In this document: positions 1-6,427 of the stretch, in pieces
How positions within the stretch are numbered: the first letter of the stretch is position 1
How the letters are laid out: the number at the start of each line of letters is the position of its first letter
From: DASRJX01 sp035649235
GTDB taxonomy: Bacteria; Acidobacteriota; Polarisedimenticolia; Gp22-AA2
DNA length: 7,963 nucleotides
NCBI GenBank assembly: GCA_035649235.1
Contig: DASRJX010000011.1
Location: 1 to 7,963, forward strand
Reading direction: 5' to 3'
Notes under the pieces: model-generated
The model's database searches: none
Told to the model about the DNA's origin: nothing
The model's input: only the letters and a program-made list of their open reading frames with translations
Program-made: the position numbers and the translations under genes

Positions 1-1278
1 CGCGAGGCTCGTTACATCCGCGCGTCCGAGGCTTACTTCTCGCGCAACTACGACGAGGCGCTGAAGCAGTACCGGGACCAGGTCGAGCGCTACCCGTACG
101 ATCTCGAAGCACGCGATCTTCTGGCGGTCGTTCTGAAGGACGTGGAGAAGTACGGCGAAGCGGCGGAGCAGCTCAGGATCAACGCGGGAATGGAGCCCGA
201 TCGCCCCATGACCTGGAGCATGCTGGGAGACGTCTATCTCGCGGCCGGAGACCTCAACCAGGCGGTCCTTGCCCTGCGCCGGTTCATCGAGCTGGAGCCG
301 TCCAGCGCCAACGGGCACCATCTGCTGGCGGATGCCTATCGCACGGAGGCCGAGCTCGACCTGGCCGCGGACGAATACGCCAGGGCGCTGCAGATCGACC
401 CCGCGTTTCACTACTCCACGGTGAGCCTGGCGGAGGTGAACGTCCTTCGCGGGCGGAGCGACGAAGCGCGCCGCAGCCTCCAGGCGCTCGTCTCCGACGA
501 GACGGCCCTGCCGGTGCACCGGATCGATGCCGCCTTCGATCTGGCGGCGATCGACCGCGCCGGCGGGCGATTCAGGGACGCGGCCAGCGTCCTGGAGCGC
601 GTCGGGACCCTACTGCGGGAGGAGAACATCCGCGAGGCCATGGCCCTGGCCGCGCGGGGCGTCTGTGCCGTGGAGGTCGGTGATCTTCGCGCCGCACGGC
701 GCTTGATCGCGCAGGCGATCGAGAGATCGCCGGTGGTGCCCACGCGGTATCTCTTCGCCAGAGGACTCCTGGAGCTGCGGGAGAAGAACCCCGTGGCCGT
801 GCGCGCCACCGCCGCCGAAATCCTGAAGGGGAGCCTGCCCGCCGGGAACCCCGATCGGACCGAAGAGAAGGCGGCCGCCTACCTCACCGGTCTGGCGTGG
901 CTCGCCGAAGGACAACCGTCCAGGGCGGTCGATGATCTCTCTCGCGCCGTGACGGTGTCGGGATACGAGTACGGCATCTACCGGGTCGGACTCGGACGCG
1001 CCTACCTCGCGGCGGGACGCCTTCCCGAGGCGCTGGCCGCGGCCCGCCAGTCCCTGGCTCCGCCGGGCACCGCCGACATCCGCCTGGACCTCGAGCTCGA
1101 TCGGGCGCGGGCCGCGCTGCTCCTCGCCGCCGTGCAGGCAAAAATGGGGCAGGCGGGCGAAGCCGCGGCCGGCGCCCGTGCCTTTCTGGGGCGCTGGGGT
1201 CGGGCCGATCCGATGCTTCCCGATCTTGGGGAGGCTCGATCGCTCGCGGATGCGAAGCCTAGCGCGGCACCTTCTTGA
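1..1278 (+). CDS. Tetratricopeptide-repeat (TPR) protein, 5' end outside the window
   Basis: The reading frame is open from the first base of the window and ends at TGA 1276-1278, giving at least 425 residues. A GTG at 142 could be taken as a start, but the TPR pattern continues upstream of it, so the true start lies outside the window. Helix-turn-helix units of about 34 residues recur. Examples are EAYFSRNYDEALKQYRDQVE near residue 10, a unit with LGDVYLAAGDLNQAVLALRR near residue 75, and a unit with LADAYRTEAELDLAADEYAR near residue 108. Another unit, around GLGRAYLAAGRLPEALAAAR, lies near residue 330. The last segment (FLGRWGRADPMLPDLGEARSLA) resembles the ends of TPR regions attached to Ser/Thr protein kinases or transcriptional-regulator-like proteins in Acidobacteriota-type genomes. 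That comparison is from memory, and the N-terminal domain is not visible. TPRs form protein-binding scaffolds; the partner is unknown. No signal peptide can be judged. The 3' end overlaps the convergent gene by 20 bases. Confidence 0.85.
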   Translation, partial: REARYIRASEAYFSRNYDEALKQYRDQVERYPYDLEARDLLAVVLKDVEKYGEAAEQLRINAGMEPDRPMTWSMLGDVYLAAGDLNQAVLALRRFIELEPSSANGHHLLADAYRTEAELDLAADEYARALQIDPAFHYSTVSLAEVNVLRGRSDEARRSLQALVSDETALPVHRIDAAFDLAAIDRAGGRFRDAASVLERVGTLLREENIREAMALAARGVCAVEVGDLRAARRLIAQAIERSPVVPTRYLFARGLLELREKNPVAVRATAAEILKGSLPAGNPDRTEEKAAAYLTGLAWLAEGQPSRAVDDLSRAVTVSGYEYGIYRVGLGRAYLAAGRLPEALAAARQSLAPPGTADIRLDLELDRARAALLLAAVQAKMGQAGEAAAGARAFLGRWGRADPMLPDLGEARSLADAKPSAAPS

Positions 1279-2584
1279 TCTGTCCCGCGCCGCCCGGCGC
1301 CGCGAAATCACCCCTGGCGTCGCCGTTCCCGTCGAAATCGAACAGCATCGGAGTCACCTCGAGATTGTCATCGTACCAGCCGACTATCCGGATCGTTTCT
1401 TCGCCTGACAGCAAGGCGTATCCCGCCAGCGCGGCGTCCTTGGAGCTGACGACGCCGTCCTGATTCAGATCCGCGAGGATCGAGGGGGCGGTCCCATTGA
1501 CCACGAAGACGCGCACGGTGACGACTTGCGTGTTCAGGAGATCGAACAGGTCATTGTCGGTCATGGTCAGCTGCGGCCCGCCGTCGATACGAAGAATGCG
1601 GTCGAAGCCCTGCGAACAGGTGGTGGTGTCGCCCAGGCAGCGGTCCTCGAGGACGACCGGGGTGAAGAGTCCGCGAGGCGCCCGAGCCGGGAAATCGCCG
1701 CCCGCGCTGAGCGGGAAGATATAGACCTGTCCCTCGGGGACATTCAGGTGCGCGACCACCGTGGTTCGGGCGCTGGCGTCGTTGAGCTCGTAGGCGACCG
1801 AGCTCATCAGTCCGGCCAGATTCCGCGCCTGGCGCAGTCTGGGACGATTGAAATCCTGGTTGACGACCACCCCGACGCCGGCGTCCGACAGGAGCACAAG
1901 GCCCGGAAGGTCATCATCGGCTCCCAGGCCGTAGCCATCGGCGTTGAGCGGAATCAATCGGCACGTGCTGTTCGGGCCGCAGTCCCCGTCGGAGGTGCAC
2001 GCGGGCCCGGCATACTTGAACGGGCCGACGCACCGTGACTCCAGAAGATCGGGCTCCGGACCGCCCACGATCGGCCCGTAACTCACGAGGCGATCGTTCA
2101 GGTGAGTCTGGAAGTTGAATGTGTAGACCTGCGGACTGCCGCCGCCGCCGAAATCGGTAAGACCGATCAGCCGATCCCAGTTGCCGTGCGGGTTCGCGAG
2201 CCCCGGCATGTCGAGATCCGGCGTCAATTCCAGGTACGTTTCGTCCCTGACGGGACAGGTGCTCAGGGCAGCGAACGAAAAGCAGTTGTCCGGATCCGCG
2301 AAGATGATGTAGCCACTTTCCCTGATCCGGGGGAAGTAGGGGGGGACGGCCGGTGTGCCGATCCCGAGCTCTCCATTGCTCGAGAGACGCAGGGTGATCG
2401 GCCAGCCGCTGGCCACCTGCCGGGTGACCGCATCGCGCTTGGCACCGACGAACTGCAGACTGATGGGGTAGACCGGTTTATTACTGCTGTTTATCAACCC
2501 CATCGAACCGACCGCGGCGAGAACGACGAAGAGCAGCCCCAGGACCATCGGGTGACGTCGGGGAACAAGTCGAGGTTTGAGCAT
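1259..2584 (-). CDS. Exported protein with C-terminal dockerin/EF-hand-like calcium-binding module
   Basis: This 441-residue protein has no recognised catalytic domain. The start is ATG at 2584-2582, supported by AAGGAG six bases upstream; the stop is TAG at 1261-1259. The N-terminus is basic (MLKPRLVPRRH) and followed by a hydrophobic stretch at about residues 13-30, so it is a signal peptide or membrane anchor. The middle carries eight cysteines (101, 110, 185, 196, 202, 208, 316, 323). The even number suits disulfides in an exported protein. Residues 185-208 (C-x10-C-TSDGD-C-GPNST-C) match a cysteine motif common in secreted proteins of Myxococcota- and Acidobacteriota-like genomes. Residues 372-383 (DLNQDGVVSSKD) form a textbook calcium loop with ligands D372, N374, D376, S380 and D383, as in type I dockerins. 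A second acidic loop at 416-426 is degenerate. No cohesin is seen nearby, so a cellulosome role is not implied; a calcium-stabilised surface or secreted protein is more likely. Confidence 0.85.
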   Translation of the reverse strand: MLKPRLVPRRHPMVLGLLFVVLAAVGSMGLINSSNKPVYPISLQFVGAKRDAVTRQVASGWPITLRLSSNGELGIGTPAVPPYFPRIRESGYIIFADPDNCFSFAALSTCPVRDETYLELTPDLDMPGLANPHGNWDRLIGLTDFGGGGSPQVYTFNFQTHLNDRLVSYGPIVGGPEPDLLESRCVGPFKYAGPACTSDGDCGPNSTCRLIPLNADGYGLGADDDLPGLVLLSDAGVGVVVNQDFNRPRLRQARNLAGLMSSVAYELNDASARTTVVAHLNVPEGQVYIFPLSAGGDFPARAPRGLFTPVVLEDRCLGDTTTCSQGFDRILRIDGGPQLTMTDNDLFDLLNTQVVTVRVFVVNGTAPSILADLNQDGVVSSKDAALAGYALLSGEETIRIVGWYDDNLEVTPMLFDFDGNGDARGDFAAPGGAGQIKKVPR

Positions 2585-2590
2585 GGTGGA

Positions 2591-2596
2591 CTCCTT
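2591..2596 (-). promoter_or_regulatory. Shine-Dalgarno site of the dockerin-like gene
   Basis: The - strand reads AAGGAG here, six bases before the ATG at 2584-2582. It fixes this start over the internal methionine 13. It is the best canonical ribosome-binding site in the left half of the window and lies six bases downstream of the hairpin at 2603-2625. Confidence 0.8.
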
Positions 2597-2602
2597 AATG
2601 GC

Positions 2603-2625
2603 GACCCCCGGCGTGCCGGAGGGTC
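2603..2625 (-). promoter_or_regulatory. GC-rich hairpin in the 5' leader of the dockerin-like gene
   Basis: On the + strand, GACCCCCGGC (2603-2612) pairs with GCCGGAGGGTC (2615-2625), forming ten pairs with one bulged A at 2620. The formal loop is two bases, so the innermost pair probably opens to give a four-base loop. In the - strand transcript the hairpin lies in the leader, between the predicted promoter and the ribosome-binding site. It is placed where it could affect ribosome access or mRNA stability. It has no uracil tract on either strand, so an intrinsic terminator is unlikely. The structure is seen directly; the role is inferred. Confidence 0.45.
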
Positions 2626-2657
2626 AATTAGGTGTCATCCGCTCGAATTTGGATCGA

Positions 2658-2686
2658 CTCATACCCCCGGAATTGCGCCAAGTCAA
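2658..2686 (-). promoter_or_regulatory. Sigma70-type promoter for the dockerin-like gene
   Basis: The - strand has TTGACT (complement of 2681-2686, five of six matches to TTGACA), a 17-base spacer (2664-2680) and TATGAG (complement of 2658-2663, four of six matches to TATAAT). Transcription would begin near 2650 and leave a leader of about 65 bases containing the hairpin and ribosome-binding site. The spacing is ideal and this stretch is AT-richer than its surroundings. The prediction rests on consensus matching only, and the host's sigma preference is unknown. Confidence 0.5.
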
Positions 2687-2726
2687 CCTGTTCGGTCCTT
2701 GAGCATTAGTCCCTTTCGATCCGCAA

Positions 2727-5360
2727 ATGGTTTATTCTCCTTTGATGAGACCCGTGAGCCTGCCTTTCTTCGCGATGAACGCCGCACGCGCCAGCGGCAT
2801 CGCGCTCCTGCTCGGCATGGTCGGCCCGGCGCCGGTTCTTGCCGCGTCCACGGGATCGGTCGCGCCGGCGCCTGCCGACGCCGAAGCCGCCGCCCCGGCC
2901 GCTGGCCCAGCCGCCACCCCGGCCACCGGCACGGACGCCGGGCCCGCCGCGGCGGGCGGGGAAACCTTCACGGTCCCCGAAGTGCCGGTCGCCACCAAGC
3001 AGGCCCTGAACCGGCTGCGGCATCTCGAGACGCTCCTGCGGACGGAGCCCGAGGAGACGCGCATCGAGCAGGCAATGCCGCCGGTCGCCCTCTACCTCAC
3101 CCACCTGCAGTCCCAGTCGCCGGCGACCCGGCCCGAGTATCTCGCGCCCCGCGAACTTGTGGACGCGGAGATGCGCTGGCGGCGGCATGAGGCCGAAGTC
3201 GACGCCTGGCAGCACGCACTCGAACGGCGCACCCGGGAGCTCGACGCCGCGGCCGCCGAGCTACGCGCCATGCGGGCGGCGTGGGAGAGGACCCGGACGG
3301 CCCTGGCCACAGCCGCGGCGCCGCCGGCCCTGCTCGACCAGATCGACGCTCTGCTGGGCGCCGTTGGCGCCACACAGGAGGCGCTCGCCGGGCGGTTCGA
3401 CCGCACCGTCATGCTTCAGGGGAAGGTGGGGGATCTGGTCGATCTCATCGACGGGGTCGTGGCGCGCATCGAGGACGTCCGCCATGAGCAGGACCGGCGG
3501 CTGTACCGGGCCGAGGCGCCGTCGCTCATCACGGCCTTCGGGGACGCCCGCGCCAGCGAGGCGCTGGGCGATCAGGTGCGTCGGACCTGGACCGCGCTGC
3601 GCGCCGCCGGCGGCCAATTCCTCCAGTCGTATGCCAGGCGGCTGCCGTGGCACGCCGTCGTCTTCGTCCTGCTGGGCGTGGTCCTCTCCGCGCTCGGCCG
3701 GGCGGCGCGCGCTCTCGAGAGGGACGAGCGCGAGATGTCCTCCGCCCTGGCCGCCGCTCGCCACATCCTCGACCGGCCGATCTCCGCCGCCTTCATCCTG
3801 GCGTTGTTGCTCACCCGGCTGTTCTACCCACTGGCTCCGCCGCCCGTGCTCCACGCCCTGTGGGCCGTGGCCCTGTGGCCCATCCTGCGGGTGCTGCCGC
3901 GGATCGTCAGCCCGGAGATGCGCGCGCCGCTCTATGGGTTCGCGGTGCTCGTGGCGCTGCGGGAGCTGTCGCTGGCGGCCGCCGAGGGGACCCTCCTGCA
4001 GCGTCTGCTGCTGCTCGTTGTGAGCCTCTTCGGGGTCGCCGTCGCCGCCCTCGTCGCCACCGGCGGCGGCCGCGGGGCGGCGCGCCGTGGGGGGGCGATC
4101 TGGCACACGATCCTCCTCGGCACGCGCCTCGCCGTCGTCGTGCTCCTGGGCGCGGTCGTCGCCAACCTGAGCGGCCGCGTCTGGCTGGCCGACCGGATGG
4201 CCGGGGCGACGATCGTGAGCGCCTACGCGGGGATCCTGCTCTTCGCCGCCCTCATGGTGCTGGACGGCATGGCGGTCATCGGCCTCCGGCAGGCCGCGGC
4301 GCGGACCCTGGCGTCGGTGCGCAACAACGACGCGTTCCTGCGTCGGCGTGTCCGGCGCGTCCTGGACGTCGCCGCGGTCACCTGGTGGGTGTCGGTGACG
4401 CTGGAGGCGTTCAGCGTCCGCGAGCCTGTGATGAACGCCCTCGCCTCGGTCGCCGCGGCGTCGCTCGAGGTCGGCTCGCTCAAGGTATCGCTCGGCGATC
4501 TGCTGACCTTCGCAGCGGCGATCCTCATCGCCTTCCTGCTGTCGCGCTTTGCCCGCTTCGTCCTCGACGAGGACATCCTTCCAGCGCTGTCGATCGAGCC
4601 GGGGGTCCGGCCGATGGTGCTGACGCTCGTGCATTACATCCTCGTCGGCCTCGGGGTGATCTTCGGCATCGCCGCGGCCGGCTTCCCGGTCGACCGGCTG
4701 ACACTGCTCATCAGCGCGTTGGGCGTCGGCATCGGCTTCGGCCTGCAGAACCTGGTCAACAACTTCGTCTCCGGTCTCAGTCTCATCTTCGAGCGGCCGA
4801 TCCGCATCGGGGACCAGGTGCAGGTGGGAACGCTCCTCGGCCGGGTCGAGAGGATCGGCCTGCGTGCGACGGTGCTGCGCACGGTGCAGGGTTCGGAGGT
4901 CATCGTGCCGAACGCCGATCTGATCGCGAAGGAGGTCACCAACTGGACGTTCTCCGACCGCCTGCGCCGCGTCGAGATCACCGTCGGCGTCGCCTACGGC
5001 ACCGACCCGGAGCGGGTGCTCGACCTGCTGGTAGCCGCGGCGCGCGGCCACGCCGACGTGCTCCCGGAGCCGGCGCCGATCGCCCTGTTCCAGCGCTTCG
5101 GCGAATCGTCGCTCGATTTCGCGCTGCGCTTCTGGGCCGTCGGCGACGACCGCTTTTTCGTCGTCGAGAGCGAGGTTCGGATGGCGGTCTGGCGGGCACT
5201 CGGCGCGGCCGGCATCGCCATCCCGTTCCCGCAGCGCGACCTGCACGTCTCGGTCGACCCGGCAGCGCTCGATGTTCTCTCCGGCCCGGCGACGCGGGAT
5301 GTCCTCTCCGGCCCGGCGGCGCGCGATGTCATCCCCGGCAAGGTCGCCAGCGACGACTGA
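2727..5360 (+). CDS. Large MscS-family mechanosensitive ion channel (MscK/MscM-like architecture)
   Basis: This 877-residue protein is predicted to sit in the inner membrane and open under tension, releasing solutes during hypo-osmotic shock. Residues 7-40 look like a signal peptide (hydrophobic ALLLGMVGPAPVLA). An Ala/Pro-rich linker (about 42-80) and an Arg/Glu-rich coiled-coil, probably periplasmic, region (about 90-260) follow. About eleven hydrophobic segments span 308-685. The diagnostic MscS pore helix and beta domain lie at about 656-740: GVGIGFGLQNLVNNFVSG, then FERPIRIGDQV, then GSEVIVPNADLI and TNW. The cytoplasmic alpha/beta domain reaches PFPQRDLHV near 834-841. The length far exceeds the roughly 290 residues of simple MscS and suits the large multi-helix subfamilies. 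The start is uncertain: ATG 2727, 2745 and 2775 are all in frame and none has a Shine-Dalgarno site. ATG 2745 gives the cleanest signal peptide and follows TATTCT (2733-2738), so leaderless translation is possible. The C-terminus ends in a short tandem repeat. Confidence 0.93.
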   Translation: MVYSPLMRPVSLPFFAMNAARASGIALLLGMVGPAPVLAASTGSVAPAPADAEAAAPAAGPAATPATGTDAGPAAAGGETFTVPEVPVATKQALNRLRHLETLLRTEPEETRIEQAMPPVALYLTHLQSQSPATRPEYLAPRELVDAEMRWRRHEAEVDAWQHALERRTRELDAAAAELRAMRAAWERTRTALATAAAPPALLDQIDALLGAVGATQEALAGRFDRTVMLQGKVGDLVDLIDGVVARIEDVRHEQDRRLYRAEAPSLITAFGDARASEALGDQVRRTWTALRAAGGQFLQSYARRLPWHAVVFVLLGVVLSALGRAARALERDEREMSSALAAARHILDRPISAAFILALLLTRLFYPLAPPPVLHALWAVALWPILRVLPRIVSPEMRAPLYGFAVLVALRELSLAAAEGTLLQRLLLLVVSLFGVAVAALVATGGGRGAARRGGAIWHTILLGTRLAVVVLLGAVVANLSGRVWLADRMAGATIVSAYAGILLFAALMVLDGMAVIGLRQAAARTLASVRNNDAFLRRRVRRVLDVAAVTWWVSVTLEAFSVREPVMNALASVAAASLEVGSLKVSLGDLLTFAAAILIAFLLSRFARFVLDEDILPALSIEPGVRPMVLTLVHYILVGLGVIFGIAAAGFPVDRLTLLISALGVGIGFGLQNLVNNFVSGLSLIFERPIRIGDQVQVGTLLGRVERIGLRATVLRTVQGSEVIVPNADLIAKEVTNWTFSDRLRRVEITVGVAYGTDPERVLDLLVAAARGHADVLPEPAPIALFQRFGESSLDFALRFWAVGDDRFFVVESEVRMAVWRALGAAGIAIPFPQRDLHVSVDPAALDVLSGPATRDVLSGPAARDVIPGKVASDD
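5271..5351 (+). repeat. Three tandem 27-base units at the 3' end of the MscS-family gene
   Basis: Units lie at 5271-5297, 5298-5324 and 5325-5351. Units 1 and 2 differ at only a few bases; unit 3 has diverged. They encode DVLSGPATR, DVLSGPAAR and DVIPGKVAS, so the period is nine codons and the frame is kept. The repeat starts after the conserved end of the channel's cytoplasmic domain and runs almost to the stop codon. It therefore looks like a recent slippage or duplication tail that adds a disordered C-terminus. Confidence 0.75.
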
Positions 5361-5370
5361 CCCGGTCTCT

Positions 5371-5384
5371 GGTCCCGCGGGACC
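5371..5384. other. Perfect 14-base palindrome between the channel and thioredoxin-like genes
   Basis: GGTCCCGCGGGACC is a perfect dyad starting 10 bases after the channel stop codon and ending 32 bases before the next start codon. As RNA it could form a short stem followed by UUCCUC, which is too poor in U for a confident intrinsic terminator. As DNA it sits about where a -35 region would fall for the TAGGAT at 5402-5407, so it could be an operator. GC-rich genomes yield such dyads by chance, so the function is open. Confidence 0.3.
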
Positions 5385-5416
5385 TTCCTCGCTCCGCATA
5401 GTAGGATGTCAACATC

Positions 5417-6358
5417 GTGAAAAGAGTCAGATGGGCGCTGTGGGGTCGCGGCGCGGCAGCGGCCGCTCTGGCTGGATCCCTGCTTGCCGCGTCCCTGCTC
5501 GCCGGCGCGTCGCGGCTCGCGCACCCCGTCATGGCCGGTACGCCGGCCGCGCCTCCACGCCCCGGCGCCCCCAAGCCGGTTCCGGCGATCGCCTGGGGCA
5601 CCCAGCGCGACAAGGCGATAGCCGCAGCCAAGCGAGACGGCAAGCCGCTCCTGATGTACTTCTCGGCCGTCTGGTGCGGGCCTTGCCACGATATGCAGGA
5701 ATCCCTCTGGTCCCGGCCGGACGTGATCGAGATGTCCGGCAAGTTCGTCTGCCTGCAGATCGACGTCGACCGGGATCCGTCCTCGGCGCAACGCTACGAT
5801 GCCGACCACCTGCCGATGGTCAGCGTCGCCGACCCCTGGGGCACCGAGCTGGTACGGCGCGAGGGATACAGCGCGCCCGAACCGTACGTCTCGCTGTTGC
5901 AGGCGGTGCCCACCGACTTCAAGGAGGTCGTCCCCTGGCAGCAACGGCTCGCTGCCAACCCCAAGGACGTCGAGGCCCTGCGCCAGATCGGGCGCGTGTA
6001 TCAGCACCTGAACCTGTTCGATGCCAGCACCCAGTTCCTGACGAAGGCGCTCCAATCGCAGGAGGCGAAGACGCAGCCCAATCTCCGGGCGGAGTTCCTC
6101 ACCATGATCGGTTGGAACCACCTCAGGACTCACGACCTCGAGCGCGCCCGCAAGTCGTTCGAGCGGTGCCTCGCGGAAGTACCCTCGCACCCGGCGCTCG
6201 ACGTGACCCTTTACGGGCTCCTTGCCCTCCATCTCGTCTCCGACGAGCCCGACAAGGCCGCGCCGCTCCTGGCCCGCCTCGAGTCGTGCTGCCCCGAATC
6301 GCAGTTCACGGCGCGCGCCCGCAAGGACATTGCGAACCCGCCGAAGCCGGAGCCCTAG
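5417..6358 (+). CDS. Exported thioredoxin-fold protein with C-terminal TPR-like region
   Basis: This 313-residue protein starts at GTG 5417 and ends at TAG 6356-6358. A basic N-terminus (MKRVRWALWGR) and Ala/Leu-rich core (12-32) form a signal peptide or anchor, followed by a Pro-rich linker (43-57). The thioredoxin domain spans about 58-165. It has the redox motif WCGPC at 86-90 (Cys87, Cys90), the DVDRD strand near 116-120 and the cis-proline segment HLPM (Pro133). The style KPLLMYFSAVWCGPCHDM, with a bulky region after the motif, resembles thioredoxin-like and DUF255-like periplasmic disulfide enzymes. Residues about 176-300 form helical TPR-like pairs, including VEALRQIGRVYQHLNLFDAS and HLRTHDLERARKSFERCL, which probably bind a partner. 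A thiol-disulfide oxidoreductase outside the cytoplasm is likely; its substrate is unknown. Initiation signals are weak: AGGA (5403-5406) lies 10 bases before GTG, and TAGGAT (5402-5407) could instead be a -10 box of a leaderless transcript. Confidence 0.87.
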   Translation: MKRVRWALWGRGAAAAALAGSLLAASLLAGASRLAHPVMAGTPAAPPRPGAPKPVPAIAWGTQRDKAIAAAKRDGKPLLMYFSAVWCGPCHDMQESLWSRPDVIEMSGKFVCLQIDVDRDPSSAQRYDADHLPMVSVADPWGTELVRREGYSAPEPYVSLLQAVPTDFKEVVPWQQRLAANPKDVEALRQIGRVYQHLNLFDASTQFLTKALQSQEAKTQPNLRAEFLTMIGWNHLRTHDLERARKSFERCLAEVPSHPALDVTLYGLLALHLVSDEPDKAAPLLARLESCCPESQFTARARKDIANPPKPEP

Positions 6359-6414
6359 CGGAGCGGCAGGTCGGCGTCCGCAGCGCGCGCTGGAATTCCC
6401 CAGCAGCACGAGCC

Positions 6415-6420
6415 AGGAGG
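6415..6420 (+). promoter_or_regulatory. Shine-Dalgarno site of the aldo/keto reductase gene
   Basis: AGGAGG lies seven bases before ATG 6428, a full consensus match at ideal spacing. It sets the start and implies strong translation. I see no clear promoter in the 69-base gap 6359-6427, so the gene may be read from the upstream thioredoxin-like gene. Confidence 0.85.
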
Positions 6421-6427
6421 ACGAGTC

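Noticed and set aside
1287..1300. A GC-rich dyad (6-base arms) as terminator for the TPR gene
   Set aside because: It has a two-base loop, no T tract on either side, and lies inside the convergent coding sequence. Such short GC dyads are frequent by chance here.
2102..3190. A 362-residue + strand frame running from the dockerin-like gene into the channel gene
   Set aside because: It is antisense to one supported gene and out of frame with the other, with no domain signal and no ribosome-binding site.
3261..5399. A 712-residue open frame on the - strand across the channel gene
   Set aside because: Its composition is Arg/Gly/Asp/Gln-rich with no domain motif, and it is the antisense of a clearly conserved MscS coding sequence. 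High GC at third positions keeps such shadow frames open.
6389..6404. A small hairpin (GCTGG, six-base loop, CCAGC) before the aldo/keto reductase gene
   Set aside because: A five-pair stem with no T tract or conserved context is not distinguishable from chance.
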